Below are positions 6,997-15,218 of a stretch of DNA of 64,000 nucleotides, piece after piece. A program made the translations under genes and the position numbers. The stretch's first letter is position 1; each line of letters starts with the position of its first letter. Origin of the DNA: Deferrisoma camini S3R1 (GTDB lineage: Bacteria; Desulfobacterota; Deferrisomatia; Deferrisomatales; Deferrisomataceae); the NCBI RefSeq assembly GCF_000526155.1, contig NZ_JAFN01000001.1, positions 872,501 through 936,500 of the forward strand, given 5' to 3'. A model generated the notes under the pieces. That model was not told the origin of the DNA and made no database searches. It worked only from the letters and a program-made list of their open reading frames with translations.

Positions 6997-7874
6997 GCTT
7001 GGAACGGGTGGTGGAGGTGATCAAGCGGTCCGGCGAGCTCCCCACCATCGGTGCGGTGGCGGCCGAGGTCATGCGCCTGGCCGGGGACCCCTCGGCGGAC
7101 TTCGGAAAGGTGGCGGCAGCGGTGGAGAACGATCCGTCGCTCGCCGCCAAGGTTCTGAGGCTGGCCAACTCCCCGTTCTACGGACTCCGGGGGGAGGTGG
7201 CCTCGGTGGAGCGGGCGGTGGCCCTCCTGGGCATGACCCAGGTTCGCAACATCGCCCTGTCGCTGTCCCTGATCCGGGACTTCTCGGGGGCCTACGGCGG
7301 CGAGACCTTCCGGTGGGACCGGTTCTGGGAGCACTCGGCCGGCGTGGCCCTGATCGCGGAGACCATGACCCGGCTGCTCAGGCTGCCGGTGTCGGGCACC
7401 GAGTACGCGGCCGGCCTGCTCCACGACGTGGGCAAGATCCTGCTGGGGCACCACTTCCCGGAGGAGTTCGGCCGGTGCCTGGACCTGGCGGCGCGGCGTC
7501 AGGTCTCTCTGTGGGAGGTGGAGCCGGAGGTGTTCGGCACCCACCACGCGGAGTTGGGGGGGTGGATCGCCGAGCGCTGGGGGTTCCCGGCCCCGCTGCG
7601 CGGTGCCATCCGCTACCACCACGAGCCCGGCGAGGCCGGGGACGAGCACGGGGTGGCGGCCGTGGTGCACCTGGCCGACCTCTTCGCCAAGGTCAAGCAG
7701 ATCGGGTTCGGGGGCGACCGGGTGGCGGTGTGCTTCGCCGACGACCCCGCCTGGGCCGTTCTGGTGGAGCGGCAGCCCCACCTGAGGGTCCTGGACCTGG
7801 CCCGGTTCACGCTGCAGCTGGACCAGGAGGTCGAGATGGCCCGGGCCCTGGCGAAGCTGGGGAGGGAGCCGTGA
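6993..7874 (+). CDS. HDOD-domain protein in chemotaxis operon
   Basis: HDOD domains are related to HD phosphohydrolases but usually lack activity, and are common next to chemotaxis and signalling genes. The 293 residues start with LPTIGAVAAEVMRLAGDP and include DPSLAAKVLRLANSPFYG and VERAVALLGMTQVRNIALSLSL, the classic HDOD core. An AAGLLHDVGKILLGHHF stretch retains an HD pair and HHAELGGWIAERWGFP follows. Starts at GTG overlapping the cheB stop; ends overlapping the cheR start. Its exact role is unknown; the operon position suggests a signalling scaffold or regulator. Confidence 0.85.
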   Translation: MSLERVVEVIKRSGELPTIGAVAAEVMRLAGDPSADFGKVAAAVENDPSLAAKVLRLANSPFYGLRGEVASVERAVALLGMTQVRNIALSLSLIRDFSGAYGGETFRWDRFWEHSAGVALIAETMTRLLRLPVSGTEYAAGLLHDVGKILLGHHFPEEFGRCLDLAARRQVSLWEVEPEVFGTHHAELGGWIAERWGFPAPLRGAIRYHHEPGEAGDEHGVAAVVHLADLFAKVKQIGFGGDRVAVCFADDPAWAVLVERQPHLRVLDLARFTLQLDQEVEMARALAKLGREP

Positions 7875-8749
7875 GCGGCTCCGCCAACCTGCGCCAGGGC
7901 GTCGTGAGCTTGTCGGCCGAGGAGTTCCGGGCGATCCGGGACTTCCTGTACGAGCGCAGCGGGCTGTACTTCGCCGAGAACAAGAAATACCTGCTCGAGA
8001 ACCGGTTGGCCCGGTGCATGGAGCAGGCCGGGGCCGAGACCGTGGCCCAGTACCTGAGCCTGCTGCGCTCCCCCACCCGGGGCCGGTCGGCCCTCATGAA
8101 CCTGCTCGACGCGGTCACCACCCACGAGACCTCCTTCTTCCGGCACCGGGCCCAGCTGGAGGCGTTCCAGCGCCAGGTGCTGCCCCAGCTGATGGAGGAC
8201 CTGAAGAGGCGCGGCCGCCGGAGCCTGCGGCTGTGGAGCGCGGCGTGCTCCTCGGGGGAGGAGCCCTACACCCTGGCCATGCTGATCCTCGAGGCCCTGG
8301 GGCCCGACCTGGGGGGGTGGAACGTGCGCATCTACGGAACGGACATCGCCCACTCCGTGATCCAGAAGGCCCGGGGCGCGGAGTACACCCGGTACTCGTT
8401 CCGGGGTACCCCGGCGTACTACGCGCAGAAGTACTTCGACGTGTTGGGGCCGGACCGTTTCCGCGTGAAGGAGGAGGTGCGCAGCCTGGTGGAGTTCGGC
8501 CTGCTCAACTTCGCGGACGACCTGCGCATGGGCCGCATGAGGGGGTTCCAGACGATCTTTTGCCGCAACGCGCTCATCTACTTCGACAAGCCGGCCAAAC
8601 GCAAGTTCGTGGCCCACTTCTACCGGGCCCTGGATCCGGGCGGGTATCTGTTCGTGGGCCACAGCGAGTCGCTCCACGGCATTACCGACGAGTTCAAGCT
8701 GGTCCATTTCCCCGGGGCGATGGGCTACTTGAAGCCGGCCGTTCCGTAG
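7871..8749 (+). CDS. cheR: Chemotaxis protein methyltransferase CheR (copy 1)
   Basis: Methylates glutamates of chemoreceptors using S-adenosylmethionine. The 292 residues show the N-terminal all-helical CheR domain (FRAIRDFLYERSGLYFAENK, VTTHETSFFRH) followed by the SAM-binding domain with WSAACSSGEEPYTLAM, the GTDIAHSVIQKA segment, and FCRNALIYFDKPAKRK. GTG start overlaps the preceding stop. A second, slightly shorter cheR lies in the same operon (11917). CheB and CheR together provide adaptation, but no receptor gene is seen in the window. Confidence 0.95.
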   Translation: MSGSANLRQGVVSLSAEEFRAIRDFLYERSGLYFAENKKYLLENRLARCMEQAGAETVAQYLSLLRSPTRGRSALMNLLDAVTTHETSFFRHRAQLEAFQRQVLPQLMEDLKRRGRRSLRLWSAACSSGEEPYTLAMLILEALGPDLGGWNVRIYGTDIAHSVIQKARGAEYTRYSFRGTPAYYAQKYFDVLGPDRFRVKEEVRSLVEFGLLNFADDLRMGRMRGFQTIFCRNALIYFDKPAKRKFVAHFYRALDPGGYLFVGHSESLHGITDEFKLVHFPGAMGYLKPAVP

Positions 8750-8770
8750 GGTCTGTCCAGGGAGGTGTCC

Positions 8771-11014
8771 ATGGAACCCGACCGAGTGTCCCCGGAGGTG
8801 GCCGAGCTCCTGCCGGACTATCTGGCCGACGCCCGGGAGTGCCTGGAGCGCGCCTCCGGGATCCTGCTCGCCATCGAGCGGGGGGACGACGACCCCGAGC
8901 TGCGGGCCGACCTGTACCGGCAGATGCACGTGATCAAAGGGGGGGCGGGACTGATGGGGTTCCGGACCGTGGAGGCGGTCACCCATGCCGCCGAGACCGC
9001 CCTGGGGCCGGTGAAGCGGGGGGAGCGGCCGTTCACCCCGGCCCTGGCCGCCGGCCTGCTCCGGGCCCACGACGTGATCGCGGCCCTGCTCAACGAGTTG
9101 GAGGCGGACGGGCGGACCCGCACCGACCCGGGGCCCGCCCTGGAGGCCCTCGAGGCGGCCGCCCGGGGGGAAGAGCCGGCCCCGAGCGAGACGGAGCCGG
9201 CCCCCTCGCCGGAAGCCCCTCCGGACCCCCCCGCCGACGGGCTCGCTTCGGACGACGAGGTGGTGCAGGAGTTCTTCGTCGAGGCCTGGGAGCTGATGGA
9301 GGAGCTGGAGCAGGACTTGGTGGCCCTGGAGGAGTCGCCGGACGACGCGGAGCTGCTCAACAAGATCTTCCGGGCGGCCCACACCCTGAAGGGGTCCAGC
9401 TCGTTCCTCGGGTTCGACGCCATCAGCCGGGTGACCCACCGGGTCGAGGACGTGTTCAACAAGCTGCGCCGGGGTGAGATGGTGGCCTCGGGCGAGGTCA
9501 TGGACGTGGTGCTCGAGGCCGTGGACCGGCTCCGCAGGCTCCTGGAGGCGGCCCAGGCCGGCCGGCCCGGCCCGGCCGTGGACGACGTGCTGGGGGCCCT
9601 GACCGAGGCCGTGGAGAGCGGCCGCCCCAAGCGGCTGGGGGAGATCCTGGTGGAGCAGGAGGGGGTTCCAGCGGAGGCGGTGGAGAAGGCCCTGCAGAGC
9701 CAGAAGGACGGCAAGCCCCTGGGCCAGGTGCTGGTGGAGCAGAAGGCGGTTCCCCCCGAGGTGGTCGAGCGGGGCCTGGCGCGGCAAAGGCAGATGCAGC
9801 GGCCGGCCCCCGAACAGACCGTGCGGGTGGACGTGGGACGCCTGGACACCCTGATGAACCTGGTGGGGGAGCTGGTGCTGGCGAAGAACCGCCTGGCCCG
9901 GCTGCGGGCCGAGGCGGAGGAGCGGTGGCCGGGGGAGGACCTGGTCGAGGCCCTGGGCGAGACCTCGGCCCAGGTGGACCTGGTGGCCTCGGACCTCCAG
10001 CTGGCGGTCATGAAGACGCGGTTGGTGCCGATCGGCAAGGTGTTCCGGAAGTTTCCCCGGATGGTGCGCGATCTCGCGCGCAACCTGGGCAAGGGGCTTC
10101 GCCTGGAGGTGGAGGGCGAGGGCACCGAGCTGGACAAGTCGGTGGTGGAGGTGATCGGGGACCCGCTGGTCCACCTGATCCGCAACGCCGCGGACCACGG
10201 GGTGGAGCCCCCCGAGGAACGGGAGCGGGCCAGAAAGCCCCGGGACGGGGTGATCCGGCTGTCGGCCCGCCACGAGGGGAACCACATCGTGGTGGAGGTG
10301 GCCGACGACGGGCGGGGCATGGACCCGGAGCGGCTGAAGGCCAAGGCCGTGGAGAAGGGTCTCCTGAGCGCCCAGGACGCGGCCGCGCTGTCGCCGAAGG
10401 AGGCGTTCAACCTGGTGTTCGCCCCGGGCTTCTCCACGGCGGAGAAGGTGTCGAACGTGAGCGGCCGGGGGGTGGGCATGGACGTGGTGCGCACGAACAT
10501 CCAGCAGCTCAACGGCCTGATCGAGATCGACTCGGAGCCCGGGCGGGGCACGAAGGTGGAGCTCAGGATCCCCCTGACCCTGGCCATCATCCAGGCCCTC
10601 CTCGTCCGGTGCGGCCCCGAGGTCTACGCGATCCCCCTGGTGAGCGTGTTGGAGACCGTGCGGGTCGAGCCGGGGCAGGTGAAGCCCCTGGACGGGGTGC
10701 CCGTGCTCCGGCTGCGGGATCAGGTGGTGCCCCTCGTGTACCTGGACCGGCTGTTGGCCGTACCCCCCCACGAGCGGTCGGCCCGGGAGTACGTGGTGGT
10801 GATCGGGCTCGCCGAGAAACGGGTGGGGGTGGTGGTGGGCGGCCTCCTGGGGGAGCAGGAGGTGGTGATCAAGAGTCTGGGGGGATACCTGTCGGACACC
10901 CCTGCGGTGGCGGGGGCCACGATCCTGGGTGACGGCCGGGTGACGCTGATCCTCGACGTGAACCAGGTCCTGGACTTGGCGGGCAAGACCGCGCCGCCCC
11001 GGGCCGCAGCCTGA
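8771..11014 (+). CDS. cheA: Chemotaxis histidine kinase CheA with two Hpt domains
   Basis: Central kinase of chemotaxis: receives receptor signals and phosphorylates CheY and CheB. The 747 residues carry two phosphotransfer domains, H53 (MHVIKGGAGLMGF) and H204 (AHTLKGSSSFLGF), separated by a Pro/Glu-rich linker. Next comes an unusual stretch with two similar units (LGEILVEQEGVPAEAVEKAL and LGQVLVEQKAVPPEVVERGL), then the dimer domain (VGRLDTLMNLVGELVLAKNR), the ATP-binding domain (HLIRNAADHGVE, VADDGRGMD, GRGVGMDVVRTN) and a CheW-like C-terminal domain. ATG 8771 has GGAGG six bases upstream. The LGEILVEQ units resemble the N-terminal c-di-GMP-binding fold of GspE/MshE; that similarity is only by eye. 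Confidence 0.94.
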   Translation: MEPDRVSPEVAELLPDYLADARECLERASGILLAIERGDDDPELRADLYRQMHVIKGGAGLMGFRTVEAVTHAAETALGPVKRGERPFTPALAAGLLRAHDVIAALLNELEADGRTRTDPGPALEALEAAARGEEPAPSETEPAPSPEAPPDPPADGLASDDEVVQEFFVEAWELMEELEQDLVALEESPDDAELLNKIFRAAHTLKGSSSFLGFDAISRVTHRVEDVFNKLRRGEMVASGEVMDVVLEAVDRLRRLLEAAQAGRPGPAVDDVLGALTEAVESGRPKRLGEILVEQEGVPAEAVEKALQSQKDGKPLGQVLVEQKAVPPEVVERGLARQRQMQRPAPEQTVRVDVGRLDTLMNLVGELVLAKNRLARLRAEAEERWPGEDLVEALGETSAQVDLVASDLQLAVMKTRLVPIGKVFRKFPRMVRDLARNLGKGLRLEVEGEGTELDKSVVEVIGDPLVHLIRNAADHGVEPPEERERARKPRDGVIRLSARHEGNHIVVEVADDGRGMDPERLKAKAVEKGLLSAQDAAALSPKEAFNLVFAPGFSTAEKVSNVSGRGVGMDVVRTNIQQLNGLIEIDSEPGRGTKVELRIPLTLAIIQALLVRCGPEVYAIPLVSVLETVRVEPGQVKPLDGVPVLRLRDQVVPLVYLDRLLAVPPHERSAREYVVVIGLAEKRVGVVVGGLLGEQEVVIKSLGGYLSDTPAVAGATILGDGRVTLILDVNQVLDLAGKTAPPRAAA

Positions 11015-11050
11015 CCCGCCCGCCGCGGGCCACGGGACACGGAGGTCCCC

Positions 11051-11920
11051 ATGGGAGACGACCGGACCGCGCCGAGCATCGTGGGCACCAGCGCCGCGGT
11101 CGAGGCCCTGCGCCGGGCTCTGGCCCGGGTGGCCCGCACCCGCCTGCCGGTGCTGCTGTACGGAGAGACCGGCACCGGCAAGAAGCTGGCCGCCCGGGTC
11201 CTCCACGAGCTCTCGGGGCACGGGGGGGAGCTCCGCTGGGCCAACGGGAGGGACGAGGCCTCCCTGGCCGGGCTCGAGCGGGAGGGGCGTGGAGGCACCC
11301 TGGTGGTGGCCGGCATCGACGAGGCGCCGGCATCGGCCCAGGCCCGGATCCTGGGGTGGGTGGAGACTTGGGGGGACGAGGGGCCCTGGCGGTGGGTGTT
11401 CACGGCCCGCACGGACCTGGAGAGCCGGGTGGAGGAGGGCCGGTTCCGGGCGGATCTGTACTATCTGATCGGCGGGTTTCCCCTGGTCGTTCCCCCCTTG
11501 CGGGAGCGCCTCGAGGACCTGCCCGCCCTGGCCCGGGCCCTGGTGGCCCGGCACGCCCCGGGCCGGGAGTTCCCGGGGCTGAGCCCCGCCTTCCTGGAGG
11601 AGGCGGCCCTGTACCCCTGGCCAGGGAACGTGCGGGAGCTGGAACTGCTGCTGCTGGGCAGTTTCCCGCCGGAGCCGGGCGAGCCGTGGCCCCCGGCCCC
11701 GGCCACCCGGGCCCGGGCGGATCGGCCGGGGATCCTTCCCTTCGGCGAGGCCAAGCGCAGGTTCGAGCGGGACTACGTGGCCCGTCTGCTGCTGGTGACG
11801 CGGGGCAACGTGGCCCGGGCGGCGCGGCTGGCGGGGAAGGCCCGCAAGGACTTCTACATCCTGATGGGCCGCACGGGGATCCGGCCCCACGCGTTTCGGG
11901 CCGGCGGGAGGCGGGGTTGA
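11051..11920 (+). CDS. NtrC-like AAA+ protein lacking the GAFTGA loop
   Basis: Resembles the ATPase of sigma-54 activators. The 289 residues have Walker A GETGTGKK (38-45), a Walker-B-like GGTLVVAGIDEA, the ADLYYLIGGFPLVVPPLRERLEDLPALA block and PWPGNVRELELLLLG, then a Fis-type helix-turn-helix (RGNVARAARLAGKARKDFY). Between Walker A and Walker B the usual 35 or so residues holding ESELFGHxxGAFTGA are missing, so the loop that contacts sigma-54 is absent. It therefore probably cannot open sigma-54 promoters in the normal way and may be a regulator or remodelling ATPase for the chemotaxis system. No receiver domain. The stop overlaps the next start (TTGA). Confidence 0.8.
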   Translation: MGDDRTAPSIVGTSAAVEALRRALARVARTRLPVLLYGETGTGKKLAARVLHELSGHGGELRWANGRDEASLAGLEREGRGGTLVVAGIDEAPASAQARILGWVETWGDEGPWRWVFTARTDLESRVEEGRFRADLYYLIGGFPLVVPPLRERLEDLPALARALVARHAPGREFPGLSPAFLEEAALYPWPGNVRELELLLLGSFPPEPGEPWPPAPATRARADRPGILPFGEAKRRFERDYVARLLLVTRGNVARAARLAGKARKDFYILMGRTGIRPHAFRAGGRRG

Positions 11921-12777
11921 GTCGGCTATGGCAAGACCCCCGATTCGGGCCCCTGGCCCAAGAGCTGTACCGCCGGTGCGGCCTGGTGTTCGAGGGCGGC
12001 CAGGCCCACCTGTTCCGCAAGCGGGTGGAGCGACGGGCGATGGAGGCCGGGCACGGTGACGTGGACTCGTACCTGGAGCGGCTGGCGTTCGGCATCGATC
12101 CGGAGGAGTTCGAGCGGCTCGTGGATCTGCTGACGGTCAACGAGACCTTCTTTTTCCGGGAGCCGGAGCACTTCCGGCTGTTGTTGGACGAGTTCTGGCC
12201 CCGGTGGCGGGAAAGGGGGGAGGTCCGGGTCTGGAGCGCGGCCTGCTCCACCGGGTGCGAGCCCTACACCCTGGGCATGCTCCTGCGGGAGCGGGGTTGG
12301 CACGAGGGGGTGGAGATCCTGGCGAGCGACGTGAGCACCCGCGTCCTGGGTGAGGCCCGGCAGGGGGTGTACACCGAGTTCGCCCTGCGGAACACGCCCG
12401 CGTACTACCGGCAGCGGTACTTCCGGACCGAGGGGGGCCGGTTCCACCTGGACGCCTCGGTCCGGTCCATGGTGCGGTTCCAGCGGATCAACCTGGCCGG
12501 GCCCGAGCCGTGGAGCCCCCCGGGCCGGTTCCATGCGGTGTTCTGCCGCAACGTCCTGATCTACTTCGACCTGGAAGCCAAGCGCCGGGTCGTGGGACGA
12601 CTGGTGGCCAGCTTGCGGCCGGGTGGGGTGCTGGTGGTGGGGCGTTCGGAGTCGTTGCTGAGCGTGCCGGAGGCCCCGCCCCCGTTGCACCGGGGTGGGG
12701 TGGTGGTGTACCGGTTGCCGGAAGAGACGGAGAACGAATCCGAGGTTTCCCCGTTCGGGTGGAGGAGCCATGTCTGA
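11917..12777 (+). CDS. cheR: Chemotaxis protein methyltransferase CheR (copy 2)
   Basis: Second CheR-type SAM-dependent methyltransferase in this operon, 286 residues. Visible features: LYRRCGLVFEGGQAHLFRKR, VDLLTVNETFFFREPEHF, WSAACSTGCEPYTLGM (SAM loop), EILASDVSTRVLGEARQGVY and FCRNVLIYFDLEAKRRVVG. It starts at TTG 11917 overlapping the stop of the AAA+ gene and overlaps cheW by 8 bases. It is clearly a different lineage from copy 1, so the two may act on different receptors. Confidence 0.92.
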   Translation: MSRLWQDPRFGPLAQELYRRCGLVFEGGQAHLFRKRVERRAMEAGHGDVDSYLERLAFGIDPEEFERLVDLLTVNETFFFREPEHFRLLLDEFWPRWRERGEVRVWSAACSTGCEPYTLGMLLRERGWHEGVEILASDVSTRVLGEARQGVYTEFALRNTPAYYRQRYFRTEGGRFHLDASVRSMVRFQRINLAGPEPWSPPGRFHAVFCRNVLIYFDLEAKRRVVGRLVASLRPGGVLVVGRSESLLSVPEAPPPLHRGGVVVYRLPEETENESEVSPFGWRSHV

Positions 12778-13252
12778 CAACGCGAACAGCTCGGACCAGG
12801 AGATCCTGCAGCTCGTCACCTTCCACATCGGGGAGGAGGAGTTCGGCGTGGCCATCCTGGACGTCCGGGAGATCAACCGGATGATGGAGGTCACCCGGGT
12901 GCCCCACGCCCCCGAGTTCGTGGAAGGGGTCGTGAACCTGCGGGGCCGGGTGATCCCGGTGGTGGACCTGCGCAAGCGCTTCGGCCTGCCGGCCCGGGAG
13001 CGGGACCGCAGCACCCGGATCGTGGTGGTGGAGCTGACCGACAAGGTCGTGGGGTTCATCGTGGACGCGGTGGACGAGGTGCTGCGGGTGCCGTCGAACC
13101 TGGTGGAGCCCCCACCGCCCATCGTGGGAGGCGTGGATCGGCAGTACATCGAGGGGGTGGTCAAGCTGGAGGACCGGTTGCTCATCCTGTTGAACCTGCA
13201 CAAGCTCCTCGGCACCGACGAGTCGGAGGAGCTCCGGGAGTTCGAACCGTGA
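12770..13252 (+). CDS. cheW: Chemotaxis coupling protein CheW
   Basis: Links receptors to CheA at the cell pole. It has 160 residues, a single CheW domain: LQLVTFHIGEEEFGVAILDV, PHAPEFVEGVVNLRGRVIPV, DLRKRFGL, then VDAVDEVLRVP and the final LLILLNLHKLL. ATG 12770 has GGAGGAG upstream, inside the end of cheR copy 2. The stop overlaps the cheX start (GTGA). Confidence 0.96.
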   Translation: MSDNANSSDQEILQLVTFHIGEEEFGVAILDVREINRMMEVTRVPHAPEFVEGVVNLRGRVIPVVDLRKRFGLPARERDRSTRIVVVELTDKVVGFIVDAVDEVLRVPSNLVEPPPPIVGGVDRQYIEGVVKLEDRLLILLNLHKLLGTDESEELREFEP

Positions 13253-13716
13253 AAGCCGAGATCGTGAATCCGTTCTTGCATGCCACCGTGGACGTGCTGC
13301 GCACCATGGCCGGGGTCGAGGCCCGGCGGGGGGCCCCCCGGCTCAAGGGAGCCGGGGAGCCCTCGTTCGACATCTCGGGCCTCGTGGGCCTCAGCGGCCA
13401 GGTGCAGGGGTACGTGGCCCTGAGCTTTCGGGAGCCCGCGGCGTTCTACGTGGTGGGCCGGTTCCTCGGGGAACCGGTGCAGGAGACGAACGCCCAGGTG
13501 CGCGACGCCGTGGGCGAGCTGGCCAACATCGTGGCCGGCGGGGCCAAGCGGGTGCTGGCCGAGCAGGGCTACGACCTGAAGATCTCCATCCCCACCGTGG
13601 TGGTCGGTCGGAACCACACCGTGTCGAGGCCCCGGGGGATCCCCTGCATCGAGATCCCCTTCGACACCGACGGGGGGCCGTTCCGGGTGGAGCTGTGTCT
13701 CAAGTTGGAGCCGTAG
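13249..13716 (+). CDS. cheX: Chemotaxis phosphatase CheX
   Basis: CheX dephosphorylates CheY-P. The 155 residues contain one CheC/CheX-type half-motif, AVGELANIVAGGAKR, with the E..N pair that inserts at the CheY active site, plus an N-terminal FLHATVDVLRTMAGVE helix and a C-terminal PFRVELCLKLEP strand. It supplies signal removal for an operon without cheZ. GTG start coupled to cheW; overlaps the next gene by 22 bases. Confidence 0.9.
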   Translation: MKAEIVNPFLHATVDVLRTMAGVEARRGAPRLKGAGEPSFDISGLVGLSGQVQGYVALSFREPAAFYVVGRFLGEPVQETNAQVRDAVGELANIVAGGAKRVLAEQGYDLKISIPTVVVGRNHTVSRPRGIPCIEIPFDTDGGPFRVELCLKLEP

Positions 13717-14651
13717 GGCCGGGCGCCGCGCCGCCGGCCGCCGCGCCGGGGGCGGCGGAAGGGGTGCGGCTGGCGGCCGGGACCGTGGTCGAGGCCCAGA
13801 TCCTCGAGTCGGCCGAGCCGGGCTCGGGCAGGGTGGCGGTGGGCCGGTGGGTGCTGGACGCGCGGTTTCCGGCGGAGCTGCCCCAGGGCGCGCGGTTCCA
13901 GGCCCGGGTGGAGGTCGAGGGGCCGCCCGTGGTGCTGCGGCTCCTGGAGCCTCCGGAGGCGGATGCGGCACGCCTGGCCGTGCCCCCCCGCCAGGCCCTG
14001 GCCCGGGCGGTGGTGCGGCTGCTGGAGGCCGCCCGGTCCGACCCGGACCTGGCCCCCCTGGCCCGGCTGCTCCGGCTGTCCCCCGAGCCCCGGGCCTTGG
14101 CCTCGGACCTGGCCCGATGGGTGCGGGAGAGCGGGGTGTTCCACGAGTCGGCCCTGGCCCGGGGGGAGGTGCCCGAGGACCTGAAGACCCTGGCGGGCCG
14201 TCTGCTGGGGAGGCTCGGCGACGGGCCGGTGCGCGAGGCCCTGGAGGGCCTGGTTCGCCACGTGGAGGCCCACCAGGCCCGGGGCGCGCTCACGGGCGGG
14301 CCGGTGATTCCCCTGGTGCTGCCCTGGCCGGGCGGCGCCGTGCACGGCGAGATCGCCCTGGAGCCCGAGCGGGGCGGCCGCGGGGGGCCGGGGCGACGGT
14401 ATCGGGCCCTGAGGATCCGCCTGGACCTGCCCAACCTGGGCCCGGTGGAGGTCCGGGCGGCCTGGTCCCCCGAGGGCGTACGGCTGGGCCTGGCAGCCCG
14501 GGCCGAGGTGCTGCCCCTGGTGCGGGCACGGTTGGATGGGCTGCGTCGCGCCCTGACCCGGGACGCCGGGGTGCGGCTCGTGGGCCTGGCGGTGGAGGCC
14601 CTGCGGCCGCCCGCGGTGGAGGGCCCTTCGGTCCTGGAGGTTCGGGCGTGA
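13695..14651 (+). CDS. FliK-like protein (flagellar hook-length control domain)
   Basis: A 318-residue, Ala/Pro/Arg-rich protein. The C-terminal 90 residues (LRIRLDLPNLGPVEVRAAWS, then GVRLGLAARAEVLPLVRARL and DGLRRALTRDAGVRL) fit the Flg_hook domain of FliK, the ruler and switch signal that acts on FlhB. The long N-terminal part has no domain I can name. Directly downstream is a free FlhB-type C-terminal domain, a pairing that makes functional sense. Start taken at GTG 13695, inside cheX; a later GTG near 13761 is possible. Confidence 0.72.
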   Translation: MSQVGAVGPGAAPPAAAPGAAEGVRLAAGTVVEAQILESAEPGSGRVAVGRWVLDARFPAELPQGARFQARVEVEGPPVVLRLLEPPEADAARLAVPPRQALARAVVRLLEAARSDPDLAPLARLLRLSPEPRALASDLARWVRESGVFHESALARGEVPEDLKTLAGRLLGRLGDGPVREALEGLVRHVEAHQARGALTGGPVIPLVLPWPGGAVHGEIALEPERGGRGGPGRRYRALRIRLDLPNLGPVEVRAAWSPEGVRLGLAARAEVLPLVRARLDGLRRALTRDAGVRLVGLAVEALRPPAVEGPSVLEVRA

Positions 14652-14992
14652 AGGGCCGGCCCAAGGCCGCGAGCCTCGCCTACCGGCCGGGAACCGACCG
14701 GGCGCCCCGGGTCACGGCATCGGGCCGGGGAAGGGTGGCGGAGCGGATCCTGGAGGTGGCGCGGCAGGCCGGCATTCCGATCCGGCACGACCCCGCCCTT
14801 GCCGAGATCCTGTCGCGGCTGGATCCCGGCGAGGAGATCCCCCCCGAGACGTACCGGGCCGTGGCCGAGATCCTGGCATTCCTGTACCGGCTGGACGGGG
14901 AGAAGGCGGCTGATACCAAGTTGCATTCAGGGCCATCGGCGCCTGCCCAGAGGGGCAAGGGACCTGTCGGAGAGCCGGGCGCGGCTCCTTAG
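14648..14992 (+). CDS. Free FlhB C-terminal domain protein (FlhX/YlqH-like) with repeat-encoded tail
   Basis: Short relative of the FlhB/YscU cytoplasmic domain: ASLAYRPGTDRAPRVTASGR, GRVAERILEVARQAGIPI, DPALAEILSRLDPGEEIPPE and TYRAVAEILAFLYRLDG. It lacks the NPTH cleavage site and starts where the cleaved FlhB fragment would, so it could stand in for it. Family members normally stop soon after FLY.L. Here the last 25 or so residues (from about ADTKLHSG on) are read from the repeat element that begins at 14912, so the insertion changed the natural C-terminus. GTG start overlaps the fliK-like stop. Last gene of the che operon. Confidence 0.85.
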   Translation: MKGRPKAASLAYRPGTDRAPRVTASGRGRVAERILEVARQAGIPIRHDPALAEILSRLDPGEEIPPETYRAVAEILAFLYRLDGEKAADTKLHSGPSAPAQRGKGPVGEPGAAP

Positions 14993-15177
14993 CTCGCCGT
15001 GCAGCGCCTCCGGTGTCTGGACTGCGAAATGGTATGGATTCCGACGTGTTGCCATGAATCCAGCTCCCCAGCTCCGTGCCTGCACGGCGAATCTCAATGC
15101 CCGGATTCGCGCCCGGCCGTAGGCAGGTCCCTTGCCCCGCCCCCGGATGCGTATCCGATGGATGACAACTTGGTTAT
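14912..15177 (+). repeat. Repeat element with ATACCAAGTTG ends and a nested core-module hairpin
   Basis: Outer ends GATACCAAGTTGCAT (14912) and GATGACAACTTGGTTAT (15161-15177) are imperfect inverted repeats. Inside, a perfect 15-bp inverted pair GGGGCAAGGGACCTG (14952-14966 / 15124-15138) encloses a diverged core module with stem GCCGTGCAG (14996-15004) pairing CTGCACGGC (15080-15088). The right half (GGATACGCATCCGGGGGCGG inverted) is shared with the element at 54977. It overlaps the end of the FlhB-like gene. Confidence 0.85.
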
Positions 15178-15218
15178 GAGTCCCAGTCGGGGCCTCGGGG
15201 GCCCGGCCCCGCCGGGGG

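Noticed and set aside
7613-11890. Very long open frame (over 1400 codons) on the minus strand opposite the che genes
   Set aside because: A shadow of GC-rich coding on the plus strand: the translation is low-complexity in His, Gln, Arg, Pro and Gly, and cheR, cheA and the AAA+ gene on plus have clear domains.
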